Below are positions 47,319 to 57,869 of a DNA stretch of 64,000 bases, piece by piece. The DNA is from Selaginella moellendorffii (Eukaryota > Streptophyta > Lycopodiopsida > Selaginellales > Selaginellaceae). The stretch lies in the NCBI RefSeq assembly GCF_000143415.4, contig NW_003314292.1, positions 1,563,666 through 1,627,665 on the forward strand, given 5' to 3'. Position 1 is the stretch's first letter; every line of letters begins with the position of its first letter. The notes below the pieces were generated by a model. The model ran no database searches. It was not told the DNA's origin and worked only from the letters and a program-made list of their open reading frames with translations. Position numbers and translations under genes: made by a program.

Positions 47319-49334
47319 TCATCGAATCGCATGGTACCTCGAGAAGGCGATCCGGAGCGAGGTAGCTTTGAGTTTGGACCTGTGCTTGGAGGCGAGAGCC
47401 TCGGTCGCCTGCTCGATGGTGTCGAATTCTACCAGAGCTTGCCTCCTGTTGGTGGACTCGAAGAGCTTCACCCTCTGGATGACGCCGTGGGGTGCCAGGA
47501 AGTTTAAGAGGTCGCCTTCCTCCACCTCGTCGCTCACGTTGGAGATGTGGAGGATCTTCGAGGGCGGGCAGCAGTTCTTGACGTACTCGCTGTTGAATCT
47601 GTTGTAGGGGTCCATTGTGAAGTCGCGAGTACGAGGGTGTCTGATGGTGTTGTGCTTCGAGAAGGAGATCTCCATCGCGCTTCCAAGCAGAGGTGCTCCC
47701 TGTAGTTTAAACTCCCAGTCAGAGAGACAGAAAAGCAAGTAACAAGGTTTACCTTTAGAAAGTTCAAAGCAAGCTCTGCTTGGATCCCGTCTGCCAGCTG
47801 AACCAAGGCTTGCTTCGCATTTTCAAACATCTTAATCCGCAGTACTCGTCCATATCCAGAGAAGAGGTTGAAGAGTTTCTCTTCGTCTGTTCTCTGCGAG
47901 AAAAAGACACTCTTGTACAGCCATACCGTATAAAAAAACACACAAGTACCTCGTGTAGATTTGAAACAAGGAGAGTACACTTGTCATTACTTCCAGTGAC
48001 CCCAAATGGAAGAACTCCTGACAACGGGACCGAGCCTGAAATTTCGAAAGGAAAAAACAAGAGGAAGTTGAAGACTTCGTTTAACCCCACCAAAACCACC
48101 TTGCTTCATCGTAGAAAACGCAGTGCCAGCACCCAAGATCGAAGCCTGCGGAGAGGTTTTGCTCTGTGAATCCCCTGGCAAAGAATTATTTGTGTAGTCC
48201 CTGTTCATTTTAAACGGTTCCTTATAATTTCCAAGAAAGCGAAATGCAAAACTCAGAAACTTGCCTGGTAAGCTCATTGTTGGCTATGACTCTAACATTT
48301 TGATTACTGCTCAACAAACGCAAACGATAAGGATCAAACCATACATGAAAGACAAGAGAAATAACTTACATCGAGAACTTAATATCCAATTTACAGCAGC
48401 CATCGAAGATCTGGCGTCCCTGGAGGGCTGACTTTGCCGCTGCAGCAGCTTCATCGGATTCGAAGACAATAAATGCCTGAACAGCTGCTACCGAAGAGGC
48501 TTGTTAAATAGCTATGCCATTGGTAAAAGATACTGACCAGCCTTGTGGAAGATGACAATCTTCTCGATATTGCCATGAGGGCTGAAAACTTGGTGGAGTA
48601 TATCCACGTTCATTTGATAGAGCGGATTATGAATAATGGCAAGAAGCACCCGAGAAGTCTCCACCTAGAAAACGAACAAGCATAAGCGCAAGGAACGTAT
48701 GACTGACCAAGACACACAGACTTTGGGGTTTTCGGATTCGCTCAGCTTCTGGCGCGAGGAATACTCGACCTGGACTTCCTTCCCCCTGCAACACATTTGA
48801 AAATGACAACAAACAGAATGTGAATTTATGGTACCTCAGGAGCGCCTGGTCCTCAGAGAAGTGCTTGATAACACTCCTTGCTTCCTCTACGTCTCCCATT
48901 TCCAGAAGTGCCTACGACAGCAAGACGATTTAGAAAGAACTGAGAAATAACGAAAACGCATACATCTCTCCCTGATCTCATCACAATGAACTTGTTTATC
49001 GATCCAAATGGTTTCACAAGATCTGTGAGCTCCTCCTGCAAGAAATTCCACACTAAGAAAACCCCACATTTTCGCAAGCGCACACACCTGAGTGATCTCG
49101 TCCGCTTGTGTTCGGAAGAAAAGAACCTTTGACGGAGCCTACATAAAAACAGGTGTAGTTAGAACTTATAGAATCCATCTATGGAGACCAAACCGATGAT
49201 TGTGCCAAGGTCGTCGTGGCGAAGCAGCGTCCCTGGAAGAGTCCATCGCTCTGCGAGCCAAATGTGGTAGAGGAGAGAAAGCGGCTGCTGGTCAGGAGGT
49301 GCCTGGCGCTCCTCGCAACCCCCGCGAAGCGCAT
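47319..49334 (-). CDS. Polypyrimidine-tract-binding-like protein, four RRMs
   Basis: RNA-binding protein of the PTB family (splicing and mRNA regulation). My 12-exon model is 49334-49194, 49138-49088, 49035-48964, 48911-48835, 48785-48722, 48664-48538, 48484-48370, 48309-48261, 48220-48100, 48035-47950, 47893-47753 and 47699-47319. Total 1425 nt, 474 aa. RRM1 is at about residues 48-125 (APSKVLFFRT, INKFIVMRSGRDALLEM), RRM2 at 135-210 (RVLLAIIHNPLYQMNVDILH, AVQAFIVFESDEAA), RRM3 at about 265-345 (CTLLVSNLHERTDEEKLFNL, KQALVQLADGIQAE), and RRM4 at about 385-465 (KILHISNVSDEVEEGDLLNF, RQALVEFDTIEQA). The RRM2-RRM3 linker has RDYTNNSLPG. Odd point: the first exon encodes an Arg/Ser/Leu-rich acid-poor leader (MRFAGVARSARHLLTSSRFL) that looks like a mitochondrial presequence. 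The acceptor before 48309 is ambiguous by 3 nt. Confidence 0.88.
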
Positions 49335-49388
49335 TCTCCCCCTTTCTAGCTAAGAACCCTTCGGAGAAGCGAGCCCTAAGATATAGCT

Positions 49389-49409
49389 AAACCCTAAACC
49401 ATAAACCCT
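49389..49409. promoter_or_regulatory. Telo-box-like motifs upstream of PTB-like gene
   Basis: AACCCTAAACC at 49389-49399 and TAAACCCTG just after, 55-75 bp upstream of the start codon. Confidence 0.45.
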
Positions 49410-49472
49410 GTAAGGAATATGTGGATCCAACGGCTGGCCCCGCTGGTTCGTCGGATCTTTTCGCGAAGAACC

Positions 49473-51575
49473 CTAGCTCGCTGTAAGGATCCCCGAGAAC
49501 ATCATGTATGGCGCCGGATTCGCCAAATCCATCTCCGAAGCGTTGTGAGCAGCTTGAGATCCGAGCTTGGCATTGGAATGTAGGCTACACGCCGTGAGCA
49601 GCGATGTCCACGCCTCGGCCCCGGCAGGAAATGGCATGCTGCCGATCGCGTCCAGCGCCTCCTGGAGCCATCCGGATCTCCCAAGAATGTCAACGATGCA
49701 GTGGTAGTGCTCGCTGCCAGGGATTATCCCGTGATCCGGCCACATCGATGCGAAGTACTCGCAGCTCTGGATCACCATCCCGGCGTGGCTGCAAGTTGAG
49801 AGGAGCCCGATGAATGTGATCCCGTTTGGAGCGACGCCGTCCAAGACCATCGATCGCAGGAGATTTCTTGCGGTGCCGTGATGTCCCGCCTGGGAATACG
49901 CCGCAAGGAGCGCGTTCCACGAGACAACATCGCCGATTCCAGAGATCTTGTCGAAGATTACGTGAGCATCGGCCAGAGATCCACACTTGCCATACATGCT
50001 GATGAGCGCATTCGCCACTGGGAGCTCCGATCCAGCGCCACACCCGCGGAAGCTCTCGTGGATCGTCCTGCAGCGATCTAGAGATCCAACGCTGCTGGCC
50101 GCATCGGCAATGGTGACGAGCGTGATCGCGTCAGGCAGGACGCCTTCAAGATCCATCCGCTGGAAGAGCCTGATTGATTCCTCGCCTTGGCCGTCCTCGA
50201 CGAGACCCTGGATCATCGTGTTCCAAGAAATGACGTTCCTGTGGGGCATCTCCAAGAACAAAGCCCTAGAATCTTCCATTTGCCTGTTCAAGGCATATGC
50301 CGCGAGCATGGCATTCCAAGCTATCGCATCCCTCTCCGGCATCTCTTCGAAAATCTCCCGCGCGTTCTCAAATTTTCCCGCCTCGCCGAAGAGCTTGATC
50401 ATGGCCGTCCAAGTGACCACATCGCGCTCGCCCATTTTAGAGTAGAGCTCCGCGCCCTCGTCTATGGCGCTCTCGATTGCTAGGGCGAGTATCATCGAGT
50501 TCCAGGAGATCACATTCCAGTGAGGCATCGCTCTGAATATCCTCCTCGATTCTTCCAGATTCTCGGCCTGCGTGTAGACGGAGATCATCGTGTTCCAGGA
50601 CACCACGTCTCGATCGCGATCTGGCATTCGATCAAACACAGCTCTGGCGCTGAAGGAATCCCGCCGCTCGCCGCAAGCTGCAATCAGCGCGTTCCAGGCC
50701 ACGGTCATCGTCCAATCCAGGCGATCCAGGGTCGTCTCCAGCATCTGCCGCGCTTGATCGATCCTCCCGGCCATGGCGTAGGCTTGGACCATCGCGTTCA
50801 TCGCTACTGCGTCCCGGTGAGGCATTCTTTCGAATAATCTCTCGGCTTCTTCTAGGTCATCGTTCTGTGCGTAGGCGAAGATCATCGTGTTCCAAGAAAT
50901 CTCGTTCCGTTGCTTCATCGCGTCAAAGATCTTCCTAGCCTCGGCAAGATGCCGGTTCTGGGAATAAGCGTTAATCATCGTGTTCCAGGATACAAGATCT
51001 CGCTGCTCCATCCTATCAAAGATCTCTCGCGCCTCAGAAATCTTCCCCTCTCCAGCATACGCAGCCATCATCGTGTTCCAGGTAAAGAGATCCTTCTTCT
51101 TTGTTCTATCAAACAGTGCCTTGGCTTCTTCCAGGTCCCCATCTTGGGCATATGCTGCGATCATGGCATTCCACGAGACAACATCCTTGGAGGGCATCTC
51201 GTCAAAGAGATCTCTCGCTCGATCGATCTGCCCGTTGCGAGCGTATGCCGCGACAATGATGTTCCAGGAGTATGTGTTGGGCTGATCCAGGCGATCGAAA
51301 GCCGCTTGCGCCTTGTCCAATTGCCCGCACTTGCCATACATCTCGATGAGGAGATTTCCCAGGTATCTGTCATTCGCAAATTCACTCGAGGAGATTTTCT
51401 TGTAGACTTGATCCCCCTGTGAAGGGTCCTTGGAATTCCCACATTGCTTGAGGAGGTGAGCAAAATAGTCAGTGCATGATGATACTTGCACTAAAGCTCC
51501 ATTGTGTGTTCTTCCAGTGGTTTTGGATTGGGTTGGGTTCTCCGGCATCGTCATTCGCGCAAAATGCAAATCCAT
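49473..51575 (-). CDS. Pentatricopeptide repeat (PPR) protein, PLS/E-type, intronless
   Basis: 700-aa organelle RNA-binding protein. At least 15 tandem PPR motifs are visible from about residue 70 to 640 (for example VVSWNAMIAAYAQDGDLEEA, LVSWNTMINAYSQNRHLAEA, VVTWTAMIKLFGEAGKFENA). Many units are 31-residue S-type repeats. Later P/L motifs (EGVLPDAITLVTIADAASSV, DGVAPNGITFIGLLSTCSHAG) precede an E-like end (PFPAGAEAWTSLLTACSLH, then NPAPYMMFSGIL). No DYW deaminase follows; the frame stops right after the E-like part. Such proteins bind plastid or mitochondrial RNA and, with a partner deaminase, can direct C-to-U editing. A clear transit peptide is not evident from the first Met. Confidence 0.93.
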   Translation of the reverse strand: MDLHFARMTMPENPTQSKTTGRTHNGALVQVSSCTDYFAHLLKQCGNSKDPSQGDQVYKKISSSEFANDRYLGNLLIEMYGKCGQLDKAQAAFDRLDQPNTYSWNIIVAAYARNGQIDRARDLFDEMPSKDVVSWNAMIAAYAQDGDLEEAKALFDRTKKKDLFTWNTMMAAYAGEGKISEAREIFDRMEQRDLVSWNTMINAYSQNRHLAEARKIFDAMKQRNEISWNTMIFAYAQNDDLEEAERLFERMPHRDAVAMNAMVQAYAMAGRIDQARQMLETTLDRLDWTMTVAWNALIAACGERRDSFSARAVFDRMPDRDRDVVSWNTMISVYTQAENLEESRRIFRAMPHWNVISWNSMILALAIESAIDEGAELYSKMGERDVVTWTAMIKLFGEAGKFENAREIFEEMPERDAIAWNAMLAAYALNRQMEDSRALFLEMPHRNVISWNTMIQGLVEDGQGEESIRLFQRMDLEGVLPDAITLVTIADAASSVGSLDRCRTIHESFRGCGAGSELPVANALISMYGKCGSLADAHVIFDKISGIGDVVSWNALLAAYSQAGHHGTARNLLRSMVLDGVAPNGITFIGLLSTCSHAGMVIQSCEYFASMWPDHGIIPGSEHYHCIVDILGRSGWLQEALDAIGSMPFPAGAEAWTSLLTACSLHSNAKLGSQAAHNASEMDLANPAPYMMFSGILTAS

Positions 51576-52106
51576 TCCATTTCTACAGCGCTAGAACTAG
51601 CGCGCATTTTCGCTTAGATATCCTACAGGGGGCGTTCCTGGAAGGGTCCGGTACCGGCATTGCTCCAACCGGGCCATATGCCCACCTGGGGTTTTTTATT
51701 CCGGTTCCTTTCCCCCTTAAAAACAAGGACCGGTGCGCCTAATGGCAACCCGTACTGGGCCATGGGAAAGTATCTGGTCGTGGTGTCGCACTGGTCCCAG
51801 GAACGTCTATTTTTACCTTTTAAAGATTTTTTCACTCTACATTTGTATTTTTTTTGGTTATCTTTAACACAAGTGCTTTTCAGGATCTACGAGAGGGGGA
51901 ATTTTAGGCCGTATGACCATGACATGTTCTACTCCTTCGAGCAGGATTACAACCGTGTAAAAACGTCAAAAGGAAAACGCATTTTACTTTTTAAAAGACT
52001 TTTTTTCGTTAGTAAAGGGAAAAGGTTTAACGGAGGTTTTAATTTTCTCATTTTACTTTTATAACCCCCCAAGTTTTAATGTAGCAAACGAGCCTTTGTT
52101 GTTAGG
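51576..52106. other. Intergenic between divergent PPR gene and NTPase-family copy 1
   Basis: 51600-51830 is GC-rich with short open frames in several registers and no match. 51830-52080 is AT-rich. Likely the PPR promoter region plus unknown repeat DNA. Confidence 0.4.
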
Positions 52107-53592
52107 ATGGCGGACGAAAGCGGTGGGGGCGGTGCGACGGTGCGAATCTTGCGATACAATCGTTCTCCTGCGCAGCGCGTATGCCCCAACACTGTCTCGG
52201 CGGAAGAGCTCAGCAACGAGTATGGCGACGGCACTCTTGCGCCCACAGGCGACACTTATGTTTGTGGTATTTATCTTTGCCTATCTTGTGTCTCATGTGC
52301 CTCTCTATCACGCAGCACTTCCTGCAAGCCAGCGCGCCGCTCTTGCGAAACTGGACGAAAGCACCTTACAATGGAAGTGCTTCTATTATTGTTGGCACTG
52401 CAGGAAAGCTGGGCGTCGTCGTCCCTGCGATAACGTACGGCCCCGGCTTCCCTCCACAAAGTCATTCGAGCCGATCTGGGTGGTGGGAAGCTTGTGGCGG
52501 GACGTCGAGCAGGCAAAGAAGCTAATGTCCTTGCAGCTGAAGACACAGGATCCAAACTTCCCCTCGGAAGAGCTGAGCCATGCAGAGCCATGCAGAAGCT
52601 ACTGGGCGGGATGACCTTGGCGAGACTGAGGCCGCATGGCAGGCAAGCATGGACGGAAGAAATGGGCATTGCCGTTCTGGGGGTGGCGGCTGGCCTCGAG
52701 GTGGTGGCCTGGTCCGGGCTGGCCATGGACATGGTAGCGAGCCACATGCGGACGGTGAGCCACGTAAGTGGCGACCGTGACGCCGTCTTCACCGTGGATG
52801 CATTCGAGCCTATACTGGAGGAGGCAGCTGCGCGGATATGCAATCAAGATCACTTGTGTGCGGTGCTGGAGGTAGCGCAGCACGTTTTCAAGCAAGCTTA
52901 CGTTGTGGAAGGGCCTCGAGGGGAAATAGTTCGGATTGTGCTGCTCTTGGCAATATATGCCTGTTGCAAGCACGAGGCAAGCTACAATAAGTTTAGCCAC
53001 CCCGTCAAGCTCCAGGACGTGGTGACCAAGCTGTGTGGGAAACAGCTGCAATTAAAAGGGCTCGTTTATTTCAACCGCTTCATCTTCTTCAACCGAAAGA
53101 AGATCACCAAGGAGGACTTGCTCTTTTGCTTTGTGGGTGGTGTGGCGGTAATACCACAACCGAAGAAAGAGGCGTACGATGCACTGCTGCCTGTGCTGAT
53201 GCCAGGGCCGGATGGGACATATGAGCTTTGGAATGACAGAATGCAAGCCCTGCCGGTTCAGATTCAAAACAGACATGATCAGGATCCAATGTGCAACGGT
53301 AACAATAATCGTCTGGCTCCTATTCGAGCTTGGAAGAAGCAGCGCATTGTCACGGATGGTGAGACCTTGAGTAATCCCATTGCCATTTACATGCATTTGC
53401 GAGGACATAAGAAGTCACCAGTTGATGGTAGTGTGTTTCTCAGGGTAAGTGGATAGAAGTGTTAGTTGTTTTGTGCAGGAGAAGGTTCTTATAGCTCTCA
53501 TTAAGTTGTGCTCTGCAGTTTTCAAGCTAGATGATCATCTTGTCGGGAGTCGAGCAGAGATAGTCAGGCACAACTTTTTTAATTACTTTTAA
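52107..53592 (+). pseudogene. NTPase-nuclease family copy 1: N-terminus and C-terminal half, core deleted
   Basis: It starts with MADESGGGGATVRILRYNRS, and its next words (PNTVSAEELSNEYGDG) match copy 3. About 52385 it jumps from the N-terminal region to sequence matching copy 2 at about 58697, so the P-loop region is missing. A second jump near 52570 skips the GRPLW region and shifts frame. From about 52577 the C-terminal half is open: MQKLLGGMTLARLRPHGRQA, then WSGLAMDMVASHM, FEPILEEAAARICNQDHLC and GPRGEIVRIVLLLAIYACC. Then comes an endonuclease-like segment (EAYDALLPVLMPG, then MQALPVQIQNR). A GT-AG intron (53445-53478) leads to a last exon 53479-53592 that stays open to a stop. From memory this order matches Crinkler-like/transposon-linked NTPase-nuclease proteins of fungi and oomycetes. 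Broken overall; the 3' part could still be expressed. Confidence 0.6.
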
Positions 53593-53792
53593 ATAATTTT
53601 AATACCACAACAATGGTTTACAGAAGTTGTTCGACTGTATATACATTTCTCACTGTTTGAAATGTATTCTCTATGTCCAATCATGGGCCGTTATCACTAA
53701 AAAATTTAGAGAGACATACAGTCCACTTCCGAGCCTGTAGATTACAGCACCTATGTGCAAAGCCTGTAAAATCGAAGCGTGTTTTGCTAGTT

Positions 53793-56723
53793 TTAGCTGA
53801 CGTACGTGTTTATCAAGGTGACAAACGATGATCTAAAGTTCGTTGGAGCCACCATGTTTGCTACGTTTGATTCACTTTGCAGCTTACTTGCACCAAGTAA
53901 AGACATCCACGTTTCGGAAGAAGGTTCTCTAGGCAGTCCGCGGACCAAATCTCGTGCTTCACACAGCCATCCAGCTCTCCCAAGCAGATCAACCATGCAG
54001 GTATAGTGCACGGCGTCCGGCTCCACTCCATAGTCAGTGACCATCGAACTGAACAGAGAACAGCCGAGGTGGTGAAAGCCTCCATGGCTGCAAGCAGACA
54101 GGATGCTAACGAAAGTCACTTTGCTGGCTGAGAAACCATCCATAGACATTTCGTGAAGAACCTCAGCGGCAACCATGACATGGCCGCTCTGGCTGTACGC
54201 ACTGAGGAGAACACTCCAAGAAACCAAGTCGTGTTCTACTCGGGCATCAAACATACTTCGTGCCACTTTCAAGTCACCAAACTTTGCAAACATGCTGAAG
54301 AATGCAGTGGCAACTAAGGTGTTGGATAGGAATCCGGTGTCGATGGCGATAGAGTAAAGATATCTTCCAAACAAGATAGCTTCGGTGGTCATCGAGCAGG
54401 CCTCCACAACAGTAAGAAAGCTCAACTCGTCAGCCTCGACTCCTTCCAGGTCCATAGTTTTAAAGAGATGGATCGCTTCTGGGTGATCTCCGTGCCGGAC
54501 ATAGGCTTGCATGATCGAGTTCCAGGACACCACATCTCGTTGAGGCATGGCATCAAAGAGCTTTCGTGCTCGCTCAAGCTGGTTTCTTTGGGAATAGGCG
54601 GTGATGAGCGTGTTGGACGAGATGAGATCAATCAAAGGCAGCCGGCTCAAAACAAGCTCAGCGTCATCGAGACGATCGTGCTGACACAAACCAGCAATGG
54701 CCAAGCTCCAGGAAGAAACACTGTGCTCGGGCATATTTTCCAGCAAAGTTTTCTGGAGCTCTCCCAGCTTGCTGCTGCTCTTCGAGTAGATTGACAGCAT
54801 ACAGTTCCAAGAGACGACGTCCCTGCACGGCATTTCTTCGTTAAAAATCCTCTCCGCCATCTCCAGTTCGTCTGAGAGCTCGCAAGATCTAATCATCACG
54901 TTCCAGGATACAATGCTCCTCTCGGGCATACTTTCAAAAGTTTCTTTCACCCTGTTAGGCTCCCCAGACCGTACGCACCCGGCCAGAATGGTTGTCCACG
55001 ACACCACGTCCCGTACGGGAATGACTTCGAACAGTTCCCGTGCGAAACGCAGATGCGCGCCTTCCGCAAATGCCTGGATCATGCAGTTCCACGAGAGAAG
55101 ATTCCACTGGGGCATGGCATCGTACACTTGCTTGGCATTACCGTGCATGCCGTACTCTCCGTACATGGCCATAAGTGTGTTCCACGACGTTATGTTTTTC
55201 ATTGGCATGGAATCAAAAGTTTCTTTGGCGGGAGCGATTTCTCCATTCGCGGCAAATGCCGAAATCATGGCATTCCATGAAACAAGATCTTTCTCGGGAA
55301 CTTGCTTAAAGATTTTCTCCGCGAAATCTACTCTCGAGTTCTCTCCGTACGCTGTGATCATCGCGTTCCACATCGAAGCGTCCCTGGCAGGAACTTCCTC
55401 AAAGAACATCCTCTCCGCATCCTCCAGATGCCCCGCTTTGGCATATGCCGAGATTAAGGAACACCACGCGACGGAATCTCTATACGGCATTTGATGGAAA
55501 AGGTTCTTTGCTTCTCTCAGATCGCCGGTTCTTCCGTATGCGCTCACAATCACAGTCCAGGAAATCGCATCTCTCTCCGGCATTTCGTCAAAGATCTCTC
55601 TCGCTAGCTCCAAGTTGCCCCACTGCGCGTAGATCTTCATCATCAACGTCCATAGCTGGATGTCCTTTTTCTCCTGGCGATCAAATAGCGCCCTCGCATC
55701 GATCACGTCCCCTGCATCGCCCAGCGCACGGATTATCGGGAAACAAACACTTGGAGTTCTTAAGGGTGGATCGATGGAATCGAGCAATGTTTTGGCTTCC
55801 TGGATCAACCCGTGATTGCAATACGCCTCCAATAGTACGAACAAAGTCCCAGGATCGCGCTGGTGAGGCATGAGATCGAATAGCTCTTTTGCGTCCTGGA
55901 TTTGCCCGCAAGAAATAAATCCCCGGAGAAGGGCATTCCAGGAGATCTCATCCCTCTGTGGCATTCGATCAAAAAACTGTTTTGCTTCTTTAATCTTCCC
56001 ACTCGCAGCGAGCGATTTGAGAATTAAATTCAATGAAGCGATCGTTTTATCGGGCATTTTCTCAAACAAATGACACGCTTGCTGTAGATGCCCACGCTTG
56101 GCGTATCCCCCAATCATTACATTCCAGGAGATGGAATCTCTCACCCGCATTCTATCAAAAACTTTCTTGGCTCCTTCTACGTCTTCCTGTTGTAGGTATC
56201 CAGATATTATGGGATTCCATGAAGCTGGATCATCGCTTTGATCGCGAATCGCCAAGTTCTCGGCCTCTTCGAGATGCCCCATCCGGGCATATGCCGCTAT
56301 CATCGTGTTCAAGGCAACAGGACTCTGTTGTGGCATCGCATCAAACCAGCTTCGAGCTTGTGCCAAGTCCCCGTTGCGTGAAAATGCCGCGAGCATGATA
56401 TTCCAGGAAAACTGATTTGGCGTGAGAATCTCTTCAAAGGCACCGTGAGCCTCGCTGATACACCCACACCGGCCATACATTTCTACAACCAGATTAGCGA
56501 GGAAGATGTTTTGTTGAAGCTCCTTGTGTGCCTTAACCTTAAAGTGGATCCTCTTGGCTTCCTCCACATCCCTTGAGATGCCAATTGACTTTATTTGCAA
56601 TGCAAGAGATTTGATGGTTTCCATGGTTTCAGATTGGAATGGAATATAAAATGCAAACTTGTTGAAGGCTCTGGTGGTGCTGGGTTCAAATTCTTTGCAG
56701 GATTTAAAATATACATCAATCAA
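53793..56723 (-). CDS. Pentatricopeptide repeat (PPR) protein, long, intronless
   Basis: Up to 976 aa. More than 20 tandem PPR units occur from about residue 70 to 930 (for example AISWTVIVSAYGRTGDLREA, LVSWNAMISAFAANGEIAPA, VVSWNSIMQAYVRHGDHPEA). They end with L/P motifs (EGVEADELSFLTVVEACSMT, DYGVEPDAVHYTCMVDLLGR) and a short E-like piece (LPREPSSETWMSLLGASKLQ). No DYW domain. A start at the internal ATG of METIKSLALQIKSIG (56624) is also possible; the 33 residues before it are not conserved-looking. Presumed organelle RNA-processing or editing factor. Separated from the other PPR gene by NTPase-family copy 1, which runs in the opposite direction. Confidence 0.92.
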   Translation of the reverse strand: MIDVYFKSCKEFEPSTTRAFNKFAFYIPFQSETMETIKSLALQIKSIGISRDVEEAKRIHFKVKAHKELQQNIFLANLVVEMYGRCGCISEAHGAFEEILTPNQFSWNIMLAAFSRNGDLAQARSWFDAMPQQSPVALNTMIAAYARMGHLEEAENLAIRDQSDDPASWNPIISGYLQQEDVEGAKKVFDRMRVRDSISWNVMIGGYAKRGHLQQACHLFEKMPDKTIASLNLILKSLAASGKIKEAKQFFDRMPQRDEISWNALLRGFISCGQIQDAKELFDLMPHQRDPGTLFVLLEAYCNHGLIQEAKTLLDSIDPPLRTPSVCFPIIRALGDAGDVIDARALFDRQEKKDIQLWTLMMKIYAQWGNLELAREIFDEMPERDAISWTVIVSAYGRTGDLREAKNLFHQMPYRDSVAWCSLISAYAKAGHLEDAERMFFEEVPARDASMWNAMITAYGENSRVDFAEKIFKQVPEKDLVSWNAMISAFAANGEIAPAKETFDSMPMKNITSWNTLMAMYGEYGMHGNAKQVYDAMPQWNLLSWNCMIQAFAEGAHLRFARELFEVIPVRDVVSWTTILAGCVRSGEPNRVKETFESMPERSIVSWNVMIRSCELSDELEMAERIFNEEMPCRDVVSWNCMLSIYSKSSSKLGELQKTLLENMPEHSVSSWSLAIAGLCQHDRLDDAELVLSRLPLIDLISSNTLITAYSQRNQLERARKLFDAMPQRDVVSWNSIMQAYVRHGDHPEAIHLFKTMDLEGVEADELSFLTVVEACSMTTEAILFGRYLYSIAIDTGFLSNTLVATAFFSMFAKFGDLKVARSMFDARVEHDLVSWSVLLSAYSQSGHVMVAAEVLHEMSMDGFSASKVTFVSILSACSHGGFHHLGCSLFSSMVTDYGVEPDAVHYTCMVDLLGRAGWLCEARDLVRGLPREPSSETWMSLLGASKLQSESNVANMVAPTNFRSSFVTLINTYVS

Positions 56724-57780
56724 TCACAACAACAAAACAATAAGAGGCGAGCCGTCGGATCGTCGGATTGCAAATATGTATGGTTATGAGAAAAATTGGG
56801 TTAGTGTAACAGGGTAACACCATTGGATGAGCAACTGCTGGCTGATTAGCTCGTGAGCCCATCTGGGAGATGAGCAATTGAGAAGCACTGAGAATTGTGA
56901 GAGTTGGAATGCTGGGCAAGGATGGGATGGCTTGGGCTTTGATTCTGTTTGAGTTTTTCCTCATCTCTCAGCCACTGCCAAGAGTTTTGGCAGAGTTATA
57001 ACTGTAGATTAGAAATGGTGGCCAGACTCCGTGTACAGATCATGAACAAATCATCTCATGGCCACACACCTCCAAAATATTGACTGGTGTCTCCGTGTGA
57101 TCTATATGATATTATGCAAACACGAAGGCATCACGGCATAATTTTTAACCCTTGAGTCTACGTTTCTATCCAGTGTTCTTCCCAAGCATCACTGGTATAA
57201 GCGCTGGGATTTTGGTCAAATGCCTTGCCTTGGACGTGCTAGGCATTGACTCAGTACTCGTTGTTTCATATCACAAAACAATTGCTCTCTATCTCCAACA
57301 TAAGGTGCTCCGCAGTATATCCTAAAAGGTGACTTTTAAGAATGAAGCTTGCAAATGAAGTGTTAAAAACTTTCAAAATAATTATCAAGATTTCTCATAT
57401 GTGCTTTCCAAGGGATCCTGGACGCAAAGGCATCAACCTAAAATGTGGGAAAGAAACAAAATACCATGTTTTTGTTTTTTATTTTTTTTCTCTCCCATTC
57501 ATTGGTTAGTCCCCCTCAGCTGGATAGAAGTGGAATTGCAAATGTAATTCCACATTCCATGAAACTATGAAACTATGCCTACTTTAGAAGTTATGGATTA
57601 GCAAGGACATAATAAAAATGATTGTTGTGAATTTGTGAAGTGTTTGTTAATTGCTCAACATTGGTTGGGCAAATTACTAGTCTACTACTATAATGAGCAA
57701 TCGCTAAACTGCTGGATCTTGCCAGTCAGCACGAAGTAACTTGGTAAATATTGCTTTTTATCGCACGTCCTTTGGAAATA
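56724..57780. other. Intergenic, no gene recognised
   Basis: Upstream of the long PPR gene. Mixed composition with no coding motif on either strand. Confidence 0.5.
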
Positions 57781-57869
57781 GAGGCCGAACAGCATGGGGA
57801 AAGGAGGATCCAGCGGCAGCGCTGGCCAAGTAGCTGCTTAGATCCTCAAGTCCGCAGCAAGATCACGAG

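Noticed and set aside
48240-48265. Fourth GC-AG intron candidate (ACCAG|GCAAGT) in the PTB-like gene
   Set aside because: Using it puts a TGA in the next exon. The GT three codon positions later (GGCAA|GTTTCT) keeps the frame, so the intron is canonical.
52494-53456. Single 320-aa protein starting MAGRRAGKEANVL
   Set aside because: Its first about 27 codons are in the wrong register compared with copy 2; only the part from MQKLLGG on is homologous.
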